In this document: positions 47,801 to 60,899 of the stretch, in pieces
How the letters are laid out: the number at the start of each line of letters is the position of its first letter
How positions within the stretch are numbered: the first letter of the stretch is position 1
Assembly: GCF_030052815.1 (NCBI RefSeq)
Contig: NC_079498.1
Span: forward strand, 85,112,992 to 85,176,991
Source: Hevea brasiliensis
Lineage: Eukaryota > Streptophyta > Magnoliopsida > Malpighiales > Euphorbiaceae
Length of the DNA stretch: 64,000 nucleotides
Direction: 5' to 3'
Translations under genes and position numbers: made by a program
The notes under the pieces: model-generated
What the model saw: the letters and a program-made list of their open reading frames with translations, nothing else
Database searches by the model: none
Told to the model about the DNA's origin: nothing

Positions 47801-50396
47801 TGTAACACCCCAAAATTTTAAATTTTATTATTTTATGAGCATTTTTGGTATTTTAATTTTATTTAAATTTTAGGAATTTTTTTGAGATTTTTCGGATTTT
47901 AAAAATCGGGTTCGATTTTCTGAAAATATAAACTTTGATGATTTTTAAAAATTAATTTAAAGATCACGTGGCAAAACTAAAAATATATTTAGAGTCTACG
48001 TATTTTTCTGAGTTTTCTGGAATTTTTTCAGAATTTTTGGACCTCGTTTTCGGTCCCGAGGCAGAGTAAAAATTTCAAAATTTTGTATCCTGAATCGGAT
48101 CGGCCGAATCAAACCGGACCGGATCGGACCGGTCGAATCGGACCGGCCTTTTCTTTTTCTTCCTTCTTCCTCCGCGCGCGTCGACCTCTCTCCCTTCTCT
48201 CTCTCTTTTCTCTCTCCTCCCTCCTCCCCTTGCCACGCCGCCGCCTCCCCTGCCTTCCCACCTCGCCGACGCCTCACCTCGGTCCTCCCCCACGGCAGGC
48301 CGCCGCCTGGAACGCTGGAAAACGGCCTCCGAAGGGATGCGCAGCGCGCGTGAGACGTTTCAACTTCCCGGCCCAAATTCGGTCGATCCGGCCATCAATT
48401 GGACCGGGTCTTGTGTCTAAAATCATCTACTCATCGAGAGCTTTCCATAGACACCAAGAATGCCGAAATCCATCGAGCGGTTTGTCCAATTTTTGCCCGG
48501 GAAGTTTTAGCCCATTTTGACTTTCGGGCTAGATTTCTCGCAAACCGTGAATCCCACAAGAAAACCGAGAGTACCAGAGCGCTCCACTCGTCGAAAGCTT
48601 CGCGGCGACATAAATTTTGAATTTTTCCGATATCGTTTTTCGGTGGGTCCCACGGAACTTCGTAGTGTTTTTCCGAGCATTAAATGAGCTTAGAAAATTC
48701 TGAAAAATTTATGTACTAACCCCAGTGTTGTGGGCTTCGTATAGGTATCCTCAATTCGCAGAAATTCGACAGTTGACCGGGTTTGCAAATTTGGGCTAAA
48801 CGGACCGATTCTGGAAAAGTCTCGAATTGGGTGAGGTTTTGGCTACCCCATTGTCGGACATCCCGAGCGTTCGAAGTCGGATTCGGGAAAGGTAAACCCG
48901 AACCTTGCTTTTCATAATTTTCTAGTGCTTAAATAGGGTTAAAAATCCATAAAATATTCGTGGTAGCTCAGAAAATTATGATTCTTTTTGCAATAGCCTA
49001 GTAATATTGCTAAGGACCGCGGGGCAAAGTTTTAGAATTTTTAGAGCTTGTTTGGGCAATTTTTGCAAAAATGATCAATTATAAGGACTAAATTGAAATT
49101 TTACATATTGTGATGAATGATTGATTTGATGGGCCCAGGAGGGGCTGTGTGATGTGATTGAGTTGTGGATATATGGATTGTGAATATAGAAGTGTGTTTT
49201 GAGCCCTTTTGCAAGTTGGGTAGGTCCTAGGTATAAGGGAGACTCTGCCGGATTTTCGGCACGACTTAGGACGTATTTGGTCTTTTCTTGATTGTATTGA
49301 GTCATTTATATTAAAAATTGTAATGTAATTGTCAGGTGAGCCGGGACAGCCTTCTTCCTCCGCCCAGCCGCCACAGTGACCGTTGTCAAGTCTGTGAGTA
49401 AAATATTAATTTTAACTGTAATTTCACTATTATTATATGTTCAAGTATGCCCATGCATCACTTATATGCATATATTTATGTAGTTAAACTCTAGGCACGA
49501 TTTATGTTGCATTGATAACTGTTAAAGTGCCATTGATGTTGTTGTGGTAATTTGGAGCAGTGTGCGTGCGTTGGCGTGCGTGTGATGTGGTGTGGACTAT
49601 GGATAGGACGGGTAGTCACGGCTTGAGTTCTCCGCTGGGACCCTTGATTTGGTTTATTAAGCGAAAGTCCGGCTTGAGTTCTTCGCTGGCACCAGGTTGG
49701 ATTTAAGAGAGCTGTATAGGGGATCAGCTCCCATATATTATGATTGATACTACAGGGTGTGTGAGTGCTCCAAATTACATTTCTGATGTTATGATGTGAA
49801 AATATTGTTGATGTTGCATTTCACTCTACAGGGTGCATTAGTTTTAGATAGTTATAGAGATTAAGGTTAAAATTGATATTTTACTCTCTGAGTCGAACGC
49901 TCACTCCTGTTCAATATTTTTCCAGGCCACAGGAGGATATTTTTTAGATTAACCTGCTTCCTTTCCTCGCAGTTTGTTTATCAATGTTTGTGTAATTTTA
50001 TTAACTCCTAGAATTTTCGCATGTGTTAGAAGTATTTATTTGATTTTGGTCTGTAATATTATTATCATGTTGGACCTGTAAACATATAATGATATGCCTG
50101 TTTGATGGATTGGATGAGGGAGCTGAGCTCCCATTTATTTTTATGCTGATGAGTATGTGGAGGGTGAGCTGAGCTCCCCAATTGATGATATATTTTGTTT
50201 ACATGTCGGGTGAGCCAAAAACTCCCCGTTGAAAGGTCCACTTTATGGCCGGACTCTGTCCGGTTGATTTCTTGATATTGGGCCCAAATGGGCCTTAGAG
50301 TTGGATTAATGAATAGTTAGGCTTACTACGGGCCTCGGGGGCTTTAGGCTGGCCCAGGTCCTAGTGCCGGTCCGGCCCATAGGTTGGGTCGTGACA
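47801..50396 (+). repeat. 3' LTR of gypsy C
   Basis: 2596 bp, starts TGTAACACCCC and ends GGGTCGTGACA, uninterrupted. It gives the D-free form of the 5' LTR and thus the exact D insertion site (after CGCTC, 49909-49913). Confidence 0.96.
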
Positions 50397-50401
50397 TGTT
50401 C

Positions 50402-50477
50402 TTTCTCGTTAATCAATCTAATACACTATTCTCACATATCGGCTCTAACTTGAGTATTGGAGGGTCCTCAGCGGGTC
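50402..50477 (+). mobile_element. older LTR-like sequence H, right part
   Basis: It continues 35918-36140 across the C target duplication. It ends at GGGTC (50473-50477), directly before the TG end of G, so H appears to be cut a second time here. Confidence 0.45.
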
Positions 50478-51365
50478 TGTGACACCCCTTACCCGTCTAC
50501 AGTGTAGCCGAGCAAGATATGCCACACAGTGTACCAGAACACCCTATTTTAATTCAATCATTTTTATTCTTCCTAATTTATTTTTTTTTTCATAGTTATG
50601 GAGTACAATTTGTGAAATATAATTCATTTCAGTCATTTATTGAAATCATAATTTTATTGAGGTTCCGCAAATTTTATAGAAAATCCGGCAGAGTACCGGC
50701 TAAAAATGAAGAAAATAGTTTTTCGGAACCTGTGAAAAACACTTCCAATAATCATTTCCAATCATTCTCAAACTCCAATAATCATCAAAATCTCAATATT
50801 TTTCAACAACATTTCCATTTCTCAATCATTCATTTCTCATGGTATTCATATATAAGCAATAAATAAATACTCAATTTTCCATTCATAAACACAATTTTCA
50901 CTATTTACATTAACATCAAAATACATTACATAAGTCTCAATTACACAGGAGAAAATAAAAGTCAGTTACAAAATACCAAAATGAAACCTAGTGTCCTACC
51001 AATGCACTAAAGATGGTGAGGTGACATGGACACTATGAAGAGCTGCAGGAGGTCTCACCCAGTTTGTGGTTTATTGGGCTTTCGGTCAGTATCTCTAGAA
51101 CCTACGCGTGGCAAAAGCAACGCGCTAAGCAATAATGCTTAGTGGTGCCAATAATAAAATAAAAAGAAATAACAGAAAATAAATATGAAGTGAATGTATT
51201 GATGTCTCATTGCAAATAAATTTTTGATGAGTATTTGTAGTCTTACTTATTTTGTTCTTGTTATATTCATTATTTCATTAAATTTATCCACTTTCATTTT
51301 TGGTTGCCCAAGTAACCTATACTGGACGACTGGACTAGATAAAAGGGTAAACTGGCACTGGGTAT
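50478..51365 (-). mobile_element. partial antisense LTR G, related to D
   Basis: The plus strand starts TGTGACACCCCTTACCC, the reverse complement of the end of D, and follows D in reverse through GTACCGGCTAAAAATGAAG, GTGTCCTACCAATGCAC, the GCAACGCGCTAAGCA phrase and CTATACTGGACGACTGGACT. It stops at 51365 where copia E begins. The rest should lie beyond E, past the window. Confidence 0.85.
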
Positions 51366-51580
51366 TGTTATGGAAAGTCAATCACTATGTTATGGAAAAG
51401 TCAATCACTATATTATTTCTCTGTATATTCTGTATTCTGTATTCCTATTTAGGATTTCTTATTTAGGATTTCTTCCTAATTAGTAGAACACAATTATAGG
51501 AATCAATTGTATATATATACCCATGTACAGATTAATTGAAATCAATGAGAATCATCTCTTTCTACTCATCTCTTTCTACA
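51366..51580 (+). repeat. 5' LTR of copia E
   Basis: It starts TGTTATGGAAA and ends CTTTCTACA. The first 23 bp occur twice in tandem (51366 and 51389), so the true start may be at 51389 with a later duplication. TATATATATACCC near 51511 is a likely TATA box. Confidence 0.85.
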
Positions 51581-51592
51581 TGGTATCAGAGC
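51581..51592 (+). promoter_or_regulatory. primer-binding site of E (initiator Met tRNA)
   Basis: TGGTATCAGAGC, directly adjacent to the LTR end. Confidence 0.95.
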
Positions 51593-51874
51593 ATGTCATC
51601 AATCTAGGGTGACTATTTGTTCTCACTACTTAGCTCAGGAGAGACCTTGGCCGCCGACTGGCCGTTTCAACCCTGATCAACATCGACGGCGTCGCCTCAA
51701 ACCCTTCATTCCACCACTGTGTGCTGTTGCCTGATCCAGTATACCATTAAAGGACTCCTGAGGTTTAGCTCTCAGATCCTCTTTCGGTATTTTCTTAATT
51801 TGTGATTTTGGGTTATTTTGCTGCTATAAGCACTTTGGATTAGCGTTTCGATTAGTTTTTCTTTGTCTCAACAA

Positions 51875-52700
51875 ATGGCAGACAATAAGAATGTTATTTC
51901 TGATGTGATTCCGGTGATGACTAAGATCACGGAACACAAACTTAATGGTTCGAATTACCTGGAGTGGAGTAAGACTGTTAGGGTCTATTTGCGTAGCATT
52001 GATAAGGATGATCACCTTACTAAAGATCCACCCACTGATGATACACGACAAACTTGGCTAAGGGATGATGCTCAGTTGTTTTTGCAGCTTCGGAACTCGA
52101 TTCATAGTGAGGTAATTAGTTTAATTAATCACTGTGAATTTGTTAAGGAATTGATGGATTACTTAGATTTTCTGTATTCTGGTAAAGGGAATATCTCCCG
52201 TATTTATGATGTTTGTAAGGCATTCTACCGTGCTGAGAAAGAGGATAAGTCTCTCACGGCTTATTTTATGGATTTTAAATGGGTATATGAGGAACTTAAT
52301 GTATTGTTGCCTTTTAGTCCTGATGTGAAAGTTCAAAGAGGCCCAGCAGAGCAACTGGTCATTATGAGTTTTCTTACAGGCCTTCCTTCAGAGTATGAGA
52401 CTGCTAAATCTTAGATTCTCTCTAGTTCTGAGATTTCCTCTTTGCATGAAACGTTCACACGGGTCCTTCGTACAGAGAGTACTCAATCTTCACAGCCTGC
52501 CAGTAGTGCTCTTATTAGCCGTAATCCAAATGGACAACAGGGTAATAAAAGAGGAAGTAGAGGAGGAATTATAGGCAACAGAAGTAATCAGCGTAATGGA
52601 GAGGCTAGTTCTAATCAGGACTCAAGAGGAGTCATTTGTTATTATTGCCATGAGCCTGGCCATACAAAATATAATTGTCCGCAACTTCAGAGGAAAAATC
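51875..52700 (+). pseudogene. copia E gag with CCHC knuckle
   Basis: ATG 51875 (MADNKNVISDVIPVMTKITE); NGSNYLEWSKTVRVYLRSID is the usual copia gag opening (UBN2 type). A single TAG at 52412-52414, probably from CAG, interrupts an otherwise open frame. The zinc knuckle CYYCHEPGHTKYNCPQ near 52637 has all four metal ligands. Confidence 0.9.
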
Positions 52701-55700
52701 AGCGATCACAGATGGCAAATATGGTAGCAGAGAATTCTACAGTACCTTCCTCTGAGAAAACTATTTTGGTATCTGCAGAGGATTTTGCACAATTTTCCCA
52801 GTATCAAGCATCTCTAAAGTCTACCAATTCCCCTGTCAGCACGATCGCTGAGTCAGGTAAATCCACTACATGCCTTGTGTCTTCTTCATCCAAATGGGTT
52901 ATTGATTCTGGTGTGACAGATCACATGACAAGTAATTCTAGTCTTCTATCTGCTTTTCAATCTAATCTCACTTCCTCTACTGTTACTTTAGCTGATGGTT
53001 CTACTTCTTGTGTCATGGGTTCTGGAACTGCGAACCCAATGTGTCTACCAAAATTCTCTTTCAATCTACTTTCTGTTAGTAAACTTACTCGTACCTTAAA
53101 TTGTTATGTTTCCTTTTTTCCTGACCAGTGTTTTTTCAGGATCTTACGACGAAGTAGATTATTGGTAGAAGACGTGAGTCAGGTGGTCTCTACATTCTGG
53201 AAAATTATGTACCGCGGTCGCTTGTTTGCTCCAGTACCTTAACACCTCTTGAAGCTCATTGTAAATTGGGTCATCCTTCTTTGTCTACCATGAAGAAGCT
53301 GTGTCCTCAATTTCAGTCTTTATCAGTACTAGAATGTGAGTCGTGTCAGTTTGCAAAACATCATCGTTTGCCTTCTGTGTCTAGAGTCAATAAACGGGCT
53401 TCATCCCCTTTTGAGTTAGTTCATTCTGATGTTTGGGGTCCTTGTTCTGTTACATCTAAAATTGGATTTGTTATTTTGTTATTTTGTTACTTTTGTTGAT
53501 GATTACTCTCGTGTTACCTGGTTATATTTAATGAAGAATCGTTCTGAGTTGTTTTCTATCTTTTGTGCCTTTTGTAATGAAATCAAAACTCAATTTAATA
53601 TTTATGTGCACATATTAAGAAGTGACAATGCCAAAGAATACTTTTCAGCACAATTTCAGCCTTATATGACATAAAATGGCATTCTTCATCAGTCTTCCTG
53701 TGTGGATACCCCATCCCCAAATGGCGTGGCCGAAAGAAAAAATCGTCATCTTCTTGAGGTAACTCGTGCTCTTCTTTTTCAGATGAAAGTACCTAAACAC
53801 TTTTGGGCGGATGCAGTTTCTACGGCATGTTTTTTGATCAATCGAATGCCGTCTTCTGTTCTTAATGGGGATATTCCTTATACTACTTTGTTTCCTACAA
53901 AATCTTTGTTCCCTATTGAACCCCATATTTTTGGTTGTACCTGTTTTGTGCATGATGTTCGTCCACAAGTTACTAAATTGGATCCAAAATCTCTCAAATG
54001 TGTCTTCCTTGGGTACTCCCGGCTCCAAAAAGGGTACCGTTGTTTCTCTCCTACTCTTAATCGTTATCTTATTTCTGCAGATGTCACATTTTTTGAGTCC
54101 ACTCCATTTTTCCCTCCATCATCTGTGTATGAGAGTCAGGGGGAGGAGGATGATCTCTTAATATATACTGTCCAACCAATGTCAAGTCCTCTCCCACAAC
54201 CTGTTCCTTTTGTCTCTAGACCTACTCGACCTCCCGTTGTTCATGTTTATTCCAGGAGATTGGAGATTCTTGACTCAGATCCTCCACCAGCTACTTCGTT
54301 GGGAGATCCTGTACCTCATACTGATCATGATTCTGATCTAGACTTACCCATTGCTCTTCGTAAAGGTAAACGTTCATGTACTTACTCTATCTCTTCTTTT
54401 GTTTCTTATGATCAATTGTCTTCTTGTTCTCGGTGTTTTGTTACTTCTTTAGACTCTGTTCCTATCCCTAATACTGTTGATGAGGCAATGTCTCATCCTG
54501 GCTGGTGTGATGCTATGAAAGAGGAAATGGAGGCTTTAGATGCTAATGGTACATGGGAACTATTGCCTTTGCCCACTGGTAAGAAAGCTATTGGTTGCAA
54601 ATGGGTATTCTGATGAAGGTAAATTCGATGGTTACGTGGCTAGGTTAAAAGCGCCTTGTAGCAAATGGATATGCTCAGACATATGGGGTTGATTACTCTG
54701 ATACTTTTTCTCTTGTAGCTAAACTTACTTCTATTCGCTTGTTTATCTCTTTAGCAGCTACATATGATTGGCCCCTGCATCAATTGGATATCAAGAATGC
54801 TTTCCTTCATGGTGATCTTCAGGAGGAGGTGTATATGGAGCAACCACCTGGGTTTGTTGCTCAGGGGGAGTTGGGTAAAGTTTGTAGGCTTCGGAAGTCT
54901 CTTTATGGCTTGAAACAAAGTCCTAGGGCATGGTTTGGGAGATTCAGTGAAGCAGTACAGGAATTTGGTATGCAAAAGAGTAAGTGTGATCACTCAGTAT
55001 TTTATAGGCAATCTGAGGCTGGTCTAATTTTCTTGGTAGTCTATGTGGATGACATTGTCATCACTGGGAGTAACTCTGCAGGTATTTCATCTCTTAAAAC
55101 CTTCCTCCAAACTCAGTTTCAGACCAAAGACTTGGGATTGTTAAAGTATTTCTTGGGTATAGAAGTTATGAGAAGTAAGAAGGTATTTTCTTGTCTCAAA
55201 GAAAATATGTCCTCGATCTATTGACAGAGATAGGAAAATTAGGTGCTAAGCCTTGTAGCACACCAATGACTCCAACTTTACAACTGTTAGCAGGGGATAG
55301 TGAGTTGTTTGAAGATCCAAAGAGAAACAGGAGATTGGTAGGAAAATTGAACTATCTTACAGTTACTCGTCCTGACATTGCTTATGCCGTTAGTGTGGTA
55401 AGTCAGTTTATGTCTTCCCCAACTATTGCTCATTGGGAAGCCTTGGAACAAATCTTGTGTTATCTGAAGGGCGCTCCAAGAAGAGGTTTGCTATATGGTA
55501 ATCATGGGCATTTGAATGTTGATTGTTTTTCAGATGCCGACTGGGCTGGATCTAAGGTTGACAGGAGGTCAACTACTGGATATTGCGTTTTTATTGGAGG
55601 AAATTTGGTCTCTTGGAGAAGCAAAAAACAGAGTCTAGTTTCTCGATCTAGTGTTGAATCTGAATACAGAGCCATGGCACAATCAGTATATGAGGTAATG

Positions 55701-55871
55701 TGGATACTTCAATTACTAGATGAGACAGGTTTTAAAACCTCCCTGCCTGCGAAATTGTGGTGTGATAATCAAGCTGCTCTTCATATTACTTCTAATCCGG
55801 TGTTTCATGAGCGGACCAAACATATTGAGATTGATTGTCACATTGTTCGTGAAAAGATTCAACAACAGATC
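52700..55871 (+). pseudogene. copia E pol: protease, integrase, RT, RNase H (cut by F)
   Basis: Protease WVIDSGVTDHMTSN near 52900; pre-integrase LGHPSLSTMKKLC near 53260 after a frameshift; integrase ELVHSDVWGPCS near 53415, FVDDYSRVTWLYLMKNR, TAA at 53672, SPNGVAERKNRHLLE; RT after a deletion near 54614 (LHQLDIKNAFLHGDLQEEVY, YVDDIVITGSN near 55042); a frameshift near 55185; RNase H with SDADWAGSKVDRRSTTGYCV, WCDNQAALHITSN and HERTKHIEIDCHIVREK. Frame and homology stop at CAACAGATC where F starts. It is clearly dead, but with fewer lesions than P. Confidence 0.93.
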
Positions 55872-58800
55872 TGTAACACCCCCGTTGTATAGCCTGGTAT
55901 ATTTCACTGTTCCGGTGACCGGTGTCGGTCCGGACAATTAATGGGATTAGGGCCACACTTAAGACAACATGAGAAGCCATAAACACAAATAATTAGTAAT
56001 GTTTAATTAGTTAACTATAAATAAGAAAAACAGAACATAAGAGGTTAAACGAGCGAGAGTCACGATGAGTGACCTCCTCGAAACAGCTGAAGTCATTTTA
56101 AACTCAAATTTTGAACCGTAAAGTGATCTGCGGTCCTTAGGACCCTTATGGACACAGATGGAAAAGAAAATCACGAAAAGAAGCTGTTAAGTCGGTCAAA
56201 TAATTAGGTCAAGGAGCGGAAGAAATATTGGATTATTTACAAACCGGGATGAACCGGCGAGGCGATTTGGTCAATTGACCCGAGTGACTCGACCTAATCA
56301 CAAATAAAAACGGAGACAAGAAAATTTCGGAATTGAGAATTAAATTAAAGAACTAATAGAAAAATAAATAAAAAAAAAAAAGAAAGAAGATGGAAAAGTC
56401 AAAGTGATGACATCATGCATGATGTCATAAAGGCTTAATTGATTTATTTTATTAATTTGGGAATTTTGGTCTTCCTAAGACATAAAAGAAAAGAAAAAAA
56501 AAGAAAAAAAATATATAATAAAGTCATCTTCTTCATCAAAAACGTGATTCTCTCTCCCTCACCCTCTCCCTCACCCAAAACCTCCATTAAAGCTCATTTT
56601 GAGCTTGATCAAATCCCTAATTCCACCATAGAAAAATTAGCCACCATAGTTAAAGCTTATCTAGGCAACTTGAGAAGAGGATTGAGCAAGAAAGAAAGAA
56701 GGAAAATTTGAAGAAAAGGAGGAAGAAAATTCTGCTCAAGGTTGGTAATACAAGCCTTAATTTTTCTTTGTTTAATTAGTGTTTATATGGCATTAAGAGC
56801 TTGTAAATAACCTTAAAATGAAAAAAAAATGTGGCGAAGAACAAACTGAATTTTGGGGCAGCTTGAGAGGAGTATGGTTTGCATGAATATGATGCAATTG
56901 AATGAGTTTAGAAACCTTACTTAGTTAAATGATTAACATTAAAATCATTAGAAGTAGTTAAATGCAAGAGTTAGTGAGATTAGGGTTTCAATGCTAGGGT
57001 TTATGAACCAAAATTTGGAGAAATGCATAAATGAAATGTTGGACCTATTGTGAAGTGAAATAATGGTCAATTATGACCAAATAACTTGTGTGTGAATGAT
57101 AGGAATGAAAACTAAATTCGGAGGTAAATGGTCATGCTGCTGGCAGCATGACCAAACCCACTTTGAAGGACCAAAACTCAAATTTTACAAGTCCAATTGA
57201 TATGCCACCAATTGGAGATGAAAATAGACATAAAAGAGCACAATTTTCATTAAGGAACCATAGCCAAAAACTGACCAAAACTTGGTGAAACAATTGACCA
57301 AAGTGAGTTGATAGCAGGCTGCCACTGCACCAAATTGACCAAATGAACAGTAACTGTTCATTTGGTCATAACTCGAGCTAGGTAGGTCAAATTGACCTGA
57401 ACTTTTACCAGCAATTAGATATGATATAGACCTAAAACTTTCATGAAGAACACCAACCCAAATTAGGCCATTAACTCATTCAAATCATTGAGCAAAATTA
57501 AATTTACTGTACTGAGATTCTGCAGAATTTTCATTGAGCAGCAATGTTTGGATGGCTATAACTCTATCTAGAAAACTCGGATTTAGGCGATTCTTGAACC
57601 GATGGAAACATAAGACATAGTACAACATTTCATATGAAGAAAGTGAGACCAAATTATGAACTTAACTTGGTCAAATTATTAACCAAAGTTGGACCAAAAA
57701 TCTGCCAGCACTAAAATCTCAGTATGAACAGTACATGTGAACAGTAAACTTATTTTGGCCATAACTTGAGCTACAAAACTCCGATTGAGGTGATCCAAAT
57801 ATACTTAAGACAATAAGGAACATTTTCTATGAAGGAAGTTTTGTCAAATTTCAACAGTAGACCGACCAATGAAACAGTGCAACTTTGGAGAACCAAAACC
57901 GAAAATTGGCAATTTTGCCAAAATGACCAAAGCTTTAAACAAATGACCAAAACCAACAAGTTTGGTGACCAAAATGTGGTATGTGGGTGAAGTTGGAGTT
58001 CCCATACCTATTAAGCCTTAGAAAGTCAATAATTTGACTTGAATAGTGCAGTGAATAGTAACTCGAAACACAAAATTTCGAGAACGTCGAATTTAACACG
58101 TTAGAGCTAGGTAAATGTGAAGTTAAGTTTATTTTGGATTTATTTTAAGTTTTAGTACTGAAACATTAGAAAATTTCGTGTTTCAGTGGAAAAGAATACT
58201 GGGACAGAACCCGAGGAGTCGAGTCAAGGCCAACAGGCGACTCGTTTGAGGTTTGTGCACAACATATACTTTTATAATCATCTTTTGCATAATGTTTTGA
58301 ATAATGTGAAATATTGGATTATAGCATTTTTATGATGTTTGATTTAAATTGTGAAAGTTATTGTGTATATTTGAAATGACAATGTTTAGCAAATTGTTAA
58401 GATAAGTTTTGAAACCACAGTGTCATGACCATATATTTGAACACCTCACTAGCACGACTAGTGGGGGTAATTAGTTTCGAATTTTGATTCCTTCTCTGGA
58501 GAAGTGTTGAGGTGTGCCAGTAGAAGAGGATGTGAATGGATATCCATATATTTGAGCTAGCTAGCCTTGTGATATGATTTCTCTTTAGCCTCTGGCTATC
58601 GAGATTCATGTGATTTCTCTTAGCCTCTGGCTATTGAGATTCTATTTGTTTCGAATGGCGTGATCTAACTGTGGGTTTTATGAAATGTGTTTTGATACTT
58701 TGAAATGAACTTGGTTTACATGTAAAATCTCACAATGCATGATTGTATTTAATTTTCATGTTTAGCCAAATTTTTGAATGAATGTGCTTTAAGTTTTGCA

Positions 58801-59527
58801 TAAAGATTATTTTAGTATATTGTGCACTGAGTCCTAGTACTCGTGATAGCTTTATTCTTTGTCGCAGAATCTGAGAACTAGAGGAAGCGTGATGAAATTT
58901 CTGAGGTGTGAGAAGCTACCAGCCTAAAGTTTTCGGGTATAATTTATACCCTAACTGTAAATATTTCTTTTGATGTATATATTGCACATAAATGTATGAA
59001 CATGTACATGGGTCTTGAGCAGCTTGTACAAAGTTTGTATAAAAGTTGTAATAAATTTTAATTTGGACTTTTATGTAAATTTTAGTATGATGAATATATA
59101 AATTGTTTATCTTGAATGGAATATGAATAAATGATATTGATGGACAGTATTTTGAGAATTTTTGAACTTGTGAATTTTGAGAAATTGGTTGAGATTGAGT
59201 ATGAATTTGAAGCAGTGGTTAGATAATTATTGGAAGTGCTTTTATTTCAGGTATTTGAAGAACGGTTTTCTCAAAATACAGAGGAAACTCTGTCAAAATT
59301 TTTATAAGATTTGCGGAAAACTAAAATGGCCAAAAATATTAATTAGTTTTAATTTCAACTAAATGTTTTAAATACTTATTAGAAATGCTCACCACTTGTC
59401 AAAGATAAGAAAATTGTTTTAAAATCCCTTGTAGGGTACTTAATGAGTTATCGGTAGGTGAAGTTCGGTAGTTCATTAGGTATTCTACGGGATCATGTTA
59501 TGCCTTCTGAGAGGGTAAGGTGTGACA
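55872..59527 (+). repeat. 5' LTR of gypsy F
   Basis: It starts TGTAACACCCCCGTTG and ends GGTAAGGTGTGACA. It shares the CACTGTTCCGGTGACCGGTG phrase near its start with D. CT/CCCTC-rich sequence lies near 56550, and a 37 bp tandem pair around TTAGCCTCTGGCTAT lies at 58566-58645. Confidence 0.92.
57335..57845 (+). repeat. three modules of about 190-200 bp shared with D
   Basis: CATAACT motifs lie at about 57366, 57555 and 57759. The middle module, with AGAAAACTCGGATTTAGGCG, is almost identical to D 40531 onward, whereas most other parts of the two LTRs are poorly alignable by eye. Confidence 0.8.
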
Positions 59528-59535
59528 TGTTTTAG

Positions 59536-59550
59536 TGGTATCAGAGCAAG
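59536..59550 (+). promoter_or_regulatory. primer-binding site of F (initiator Met tRNA)
   Basis: TGGTATCAGAGCAAG, 8 bp after the LTR end. Confidence 0.93.
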
Positions 59551-59716
59551 TTTTTGAATTATGTTTTCAATTGTGAATTTGTGTCTTTTCTTTGTTAAGT
59601 ACAACTGCTCAATGTCCATAATTGTTACATACAGTGCATTACATCATGAATATGAACTAACGGAGGGAAATCTCCTTGTGTTAATTGTTCAGGAGATACC
59701 CTAACTTCAGCCTGAA

Positions 59717-60740
59717 ATGGAAGAAGGGGATCGCTCAGTTGAGCAGTCTGTTGAAGCTGAGGCACAAGGGGAAGCCCCAGCTTTACCGAATGTCAGTGGG
59801 TCGAGCACCACCCAAATGCGCGATTCCTGCACAATTTACTGTGAGATGGCGGCAATGTTTCAACAAATGGCCGGGGGTATGCCTGTTCAAGCTCCACCCC
59901 AACCACCTGTGGCATAACTACTACCGCCAGCTAGACAGTATGACAAGTTATTGAAGTATGGGGCTGCAGAATTTAAGGGTACAGTAGACCCACTTGAGGC
60001 TGAGCAATGGCTTGAAAGAATGGACAGAGTATTTAAGAAGCTGCACTGCCAAGATGAATGGAAGCTTGAGTATTACGTGTCGCTCGCAAGGGGATGCGTA
60101 TGGTGGTGGAAGACCATCCCCACGGCTTGGCTGAACCACGATCTTGACACAGGATGACTTCATCGGGGAGTTTAGGCAAATACATCCCGGATGCATATGT
60201 TGATCGAAGCGCAAGAATTTTTGAGCTTAAAACAAGGGAACGATCGGTGGCGGAGTATGAGAGGAGTTCTCACTTTGAGTCATTATCTTTGAGAGTCTCC
60301 TTACTACCAAGAAGGCAAGATGTAAGAGATTTGAGACGGGTTTGAAGCCCGGACTAAGGATGCAAGTTGTGGGATTTCGACACAGCAACTTCTCTTTACT
60401 TATGTCCCAAGCACTTGGCTGGAAAGAGTTGAAGCGAAGCAACCCTTGTGAAGGAAAAAGGCGAGAAATCGAGAAAAAGACAAGGGGAAAGATCGGTTGA
60501 GCGAGTTACGGTGCTACCTCTGGAAAGAAAAAGAAGTTTAGTGGACCTAGCAGGGTCGAGGTGGAAGATTTGGTAGGGCCGATTCTTCCGAGAGACCCCT
60601 AGGTGCAGTCGTGATCGGCGAGGGTTCACATTATACCCGCCCGTGAGACTTGTGGCAAGATTCATGGGGAATGCTATTGGGCCACTGGAGCCTGTTTTAG
60701 CTGTGAGGCAAGGGCCATATAGCTAAAGACGTACTAGTGC
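59717..60740 (+). pseudogene. gypsy F gag, frameshifted
   Basis: ATG 59717 (MEEGDRSVEQSVEAEAQGEA). TAA at 59915 stands where Gln is expected, then YDKLLKYGAAEFKGTVDPLE and AEQWLERMDRVFKKLHCQDE, typical chromovirus capsid phrases. From about 60150 the frame changes every few dozen bases by missing bases. The zinc knuckle near 60645-60710 is present only in outline (CGKIHGGECYW, CFSCE). Confidence 0.85.
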
Positions 60741-60899
60741 TCAGAGATATGGTCGGCTCCTACTCTGCCGAGGATCTATTGCAGTCCTGCTCCCGGAGGT
60801 TCACGATCGGTTGGCGGAGGAAGAGGCAGAGGTAGAGGCACTACTTGACGATCGAGCACAGCTTGGTCGATCAGACAAGGAAGTGCTTCAACCAGAATC

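Larger units (their letters stand above)
36141..50396 (+). mobile_element. Ty3/gypsy chromovirus C (Tekay/Del-like)
   Basis: Target duplication TGTTC lies at 36136-36140 and 50397-50401. The 5' LTR (36141-42763) is enlarged by the nested D and the 3' LTR is 47801-50396. Primer site, gag, pol with C-terminal chromodomain-like sequence, and polypurine tract are all present. The first 280 bp of the LTRs differ at about 9 positions. One frameshift at the RT active site and four stops disable pol. Long LTRs plus the CR-type C-terminus suggest the Tekay/Del group (inference). Confidence 0.96.
51366..55871 (+). mobile_element. Ty1/copia retrotransposon E, 5' part, cut by F
   Basis: A 215 bp LTR, primer site, gag and pol up to the end of RNase H are present; then gypsy F begins at 55872. 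The short LTR and pol motifs are like the Ale/Retrofit group (inference). If F is a simple insertion, the last RNase H codons, polypurine tract, 3' LTR and a GGTAT target duplication should follow F outside the window. Confidence 0.9.
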
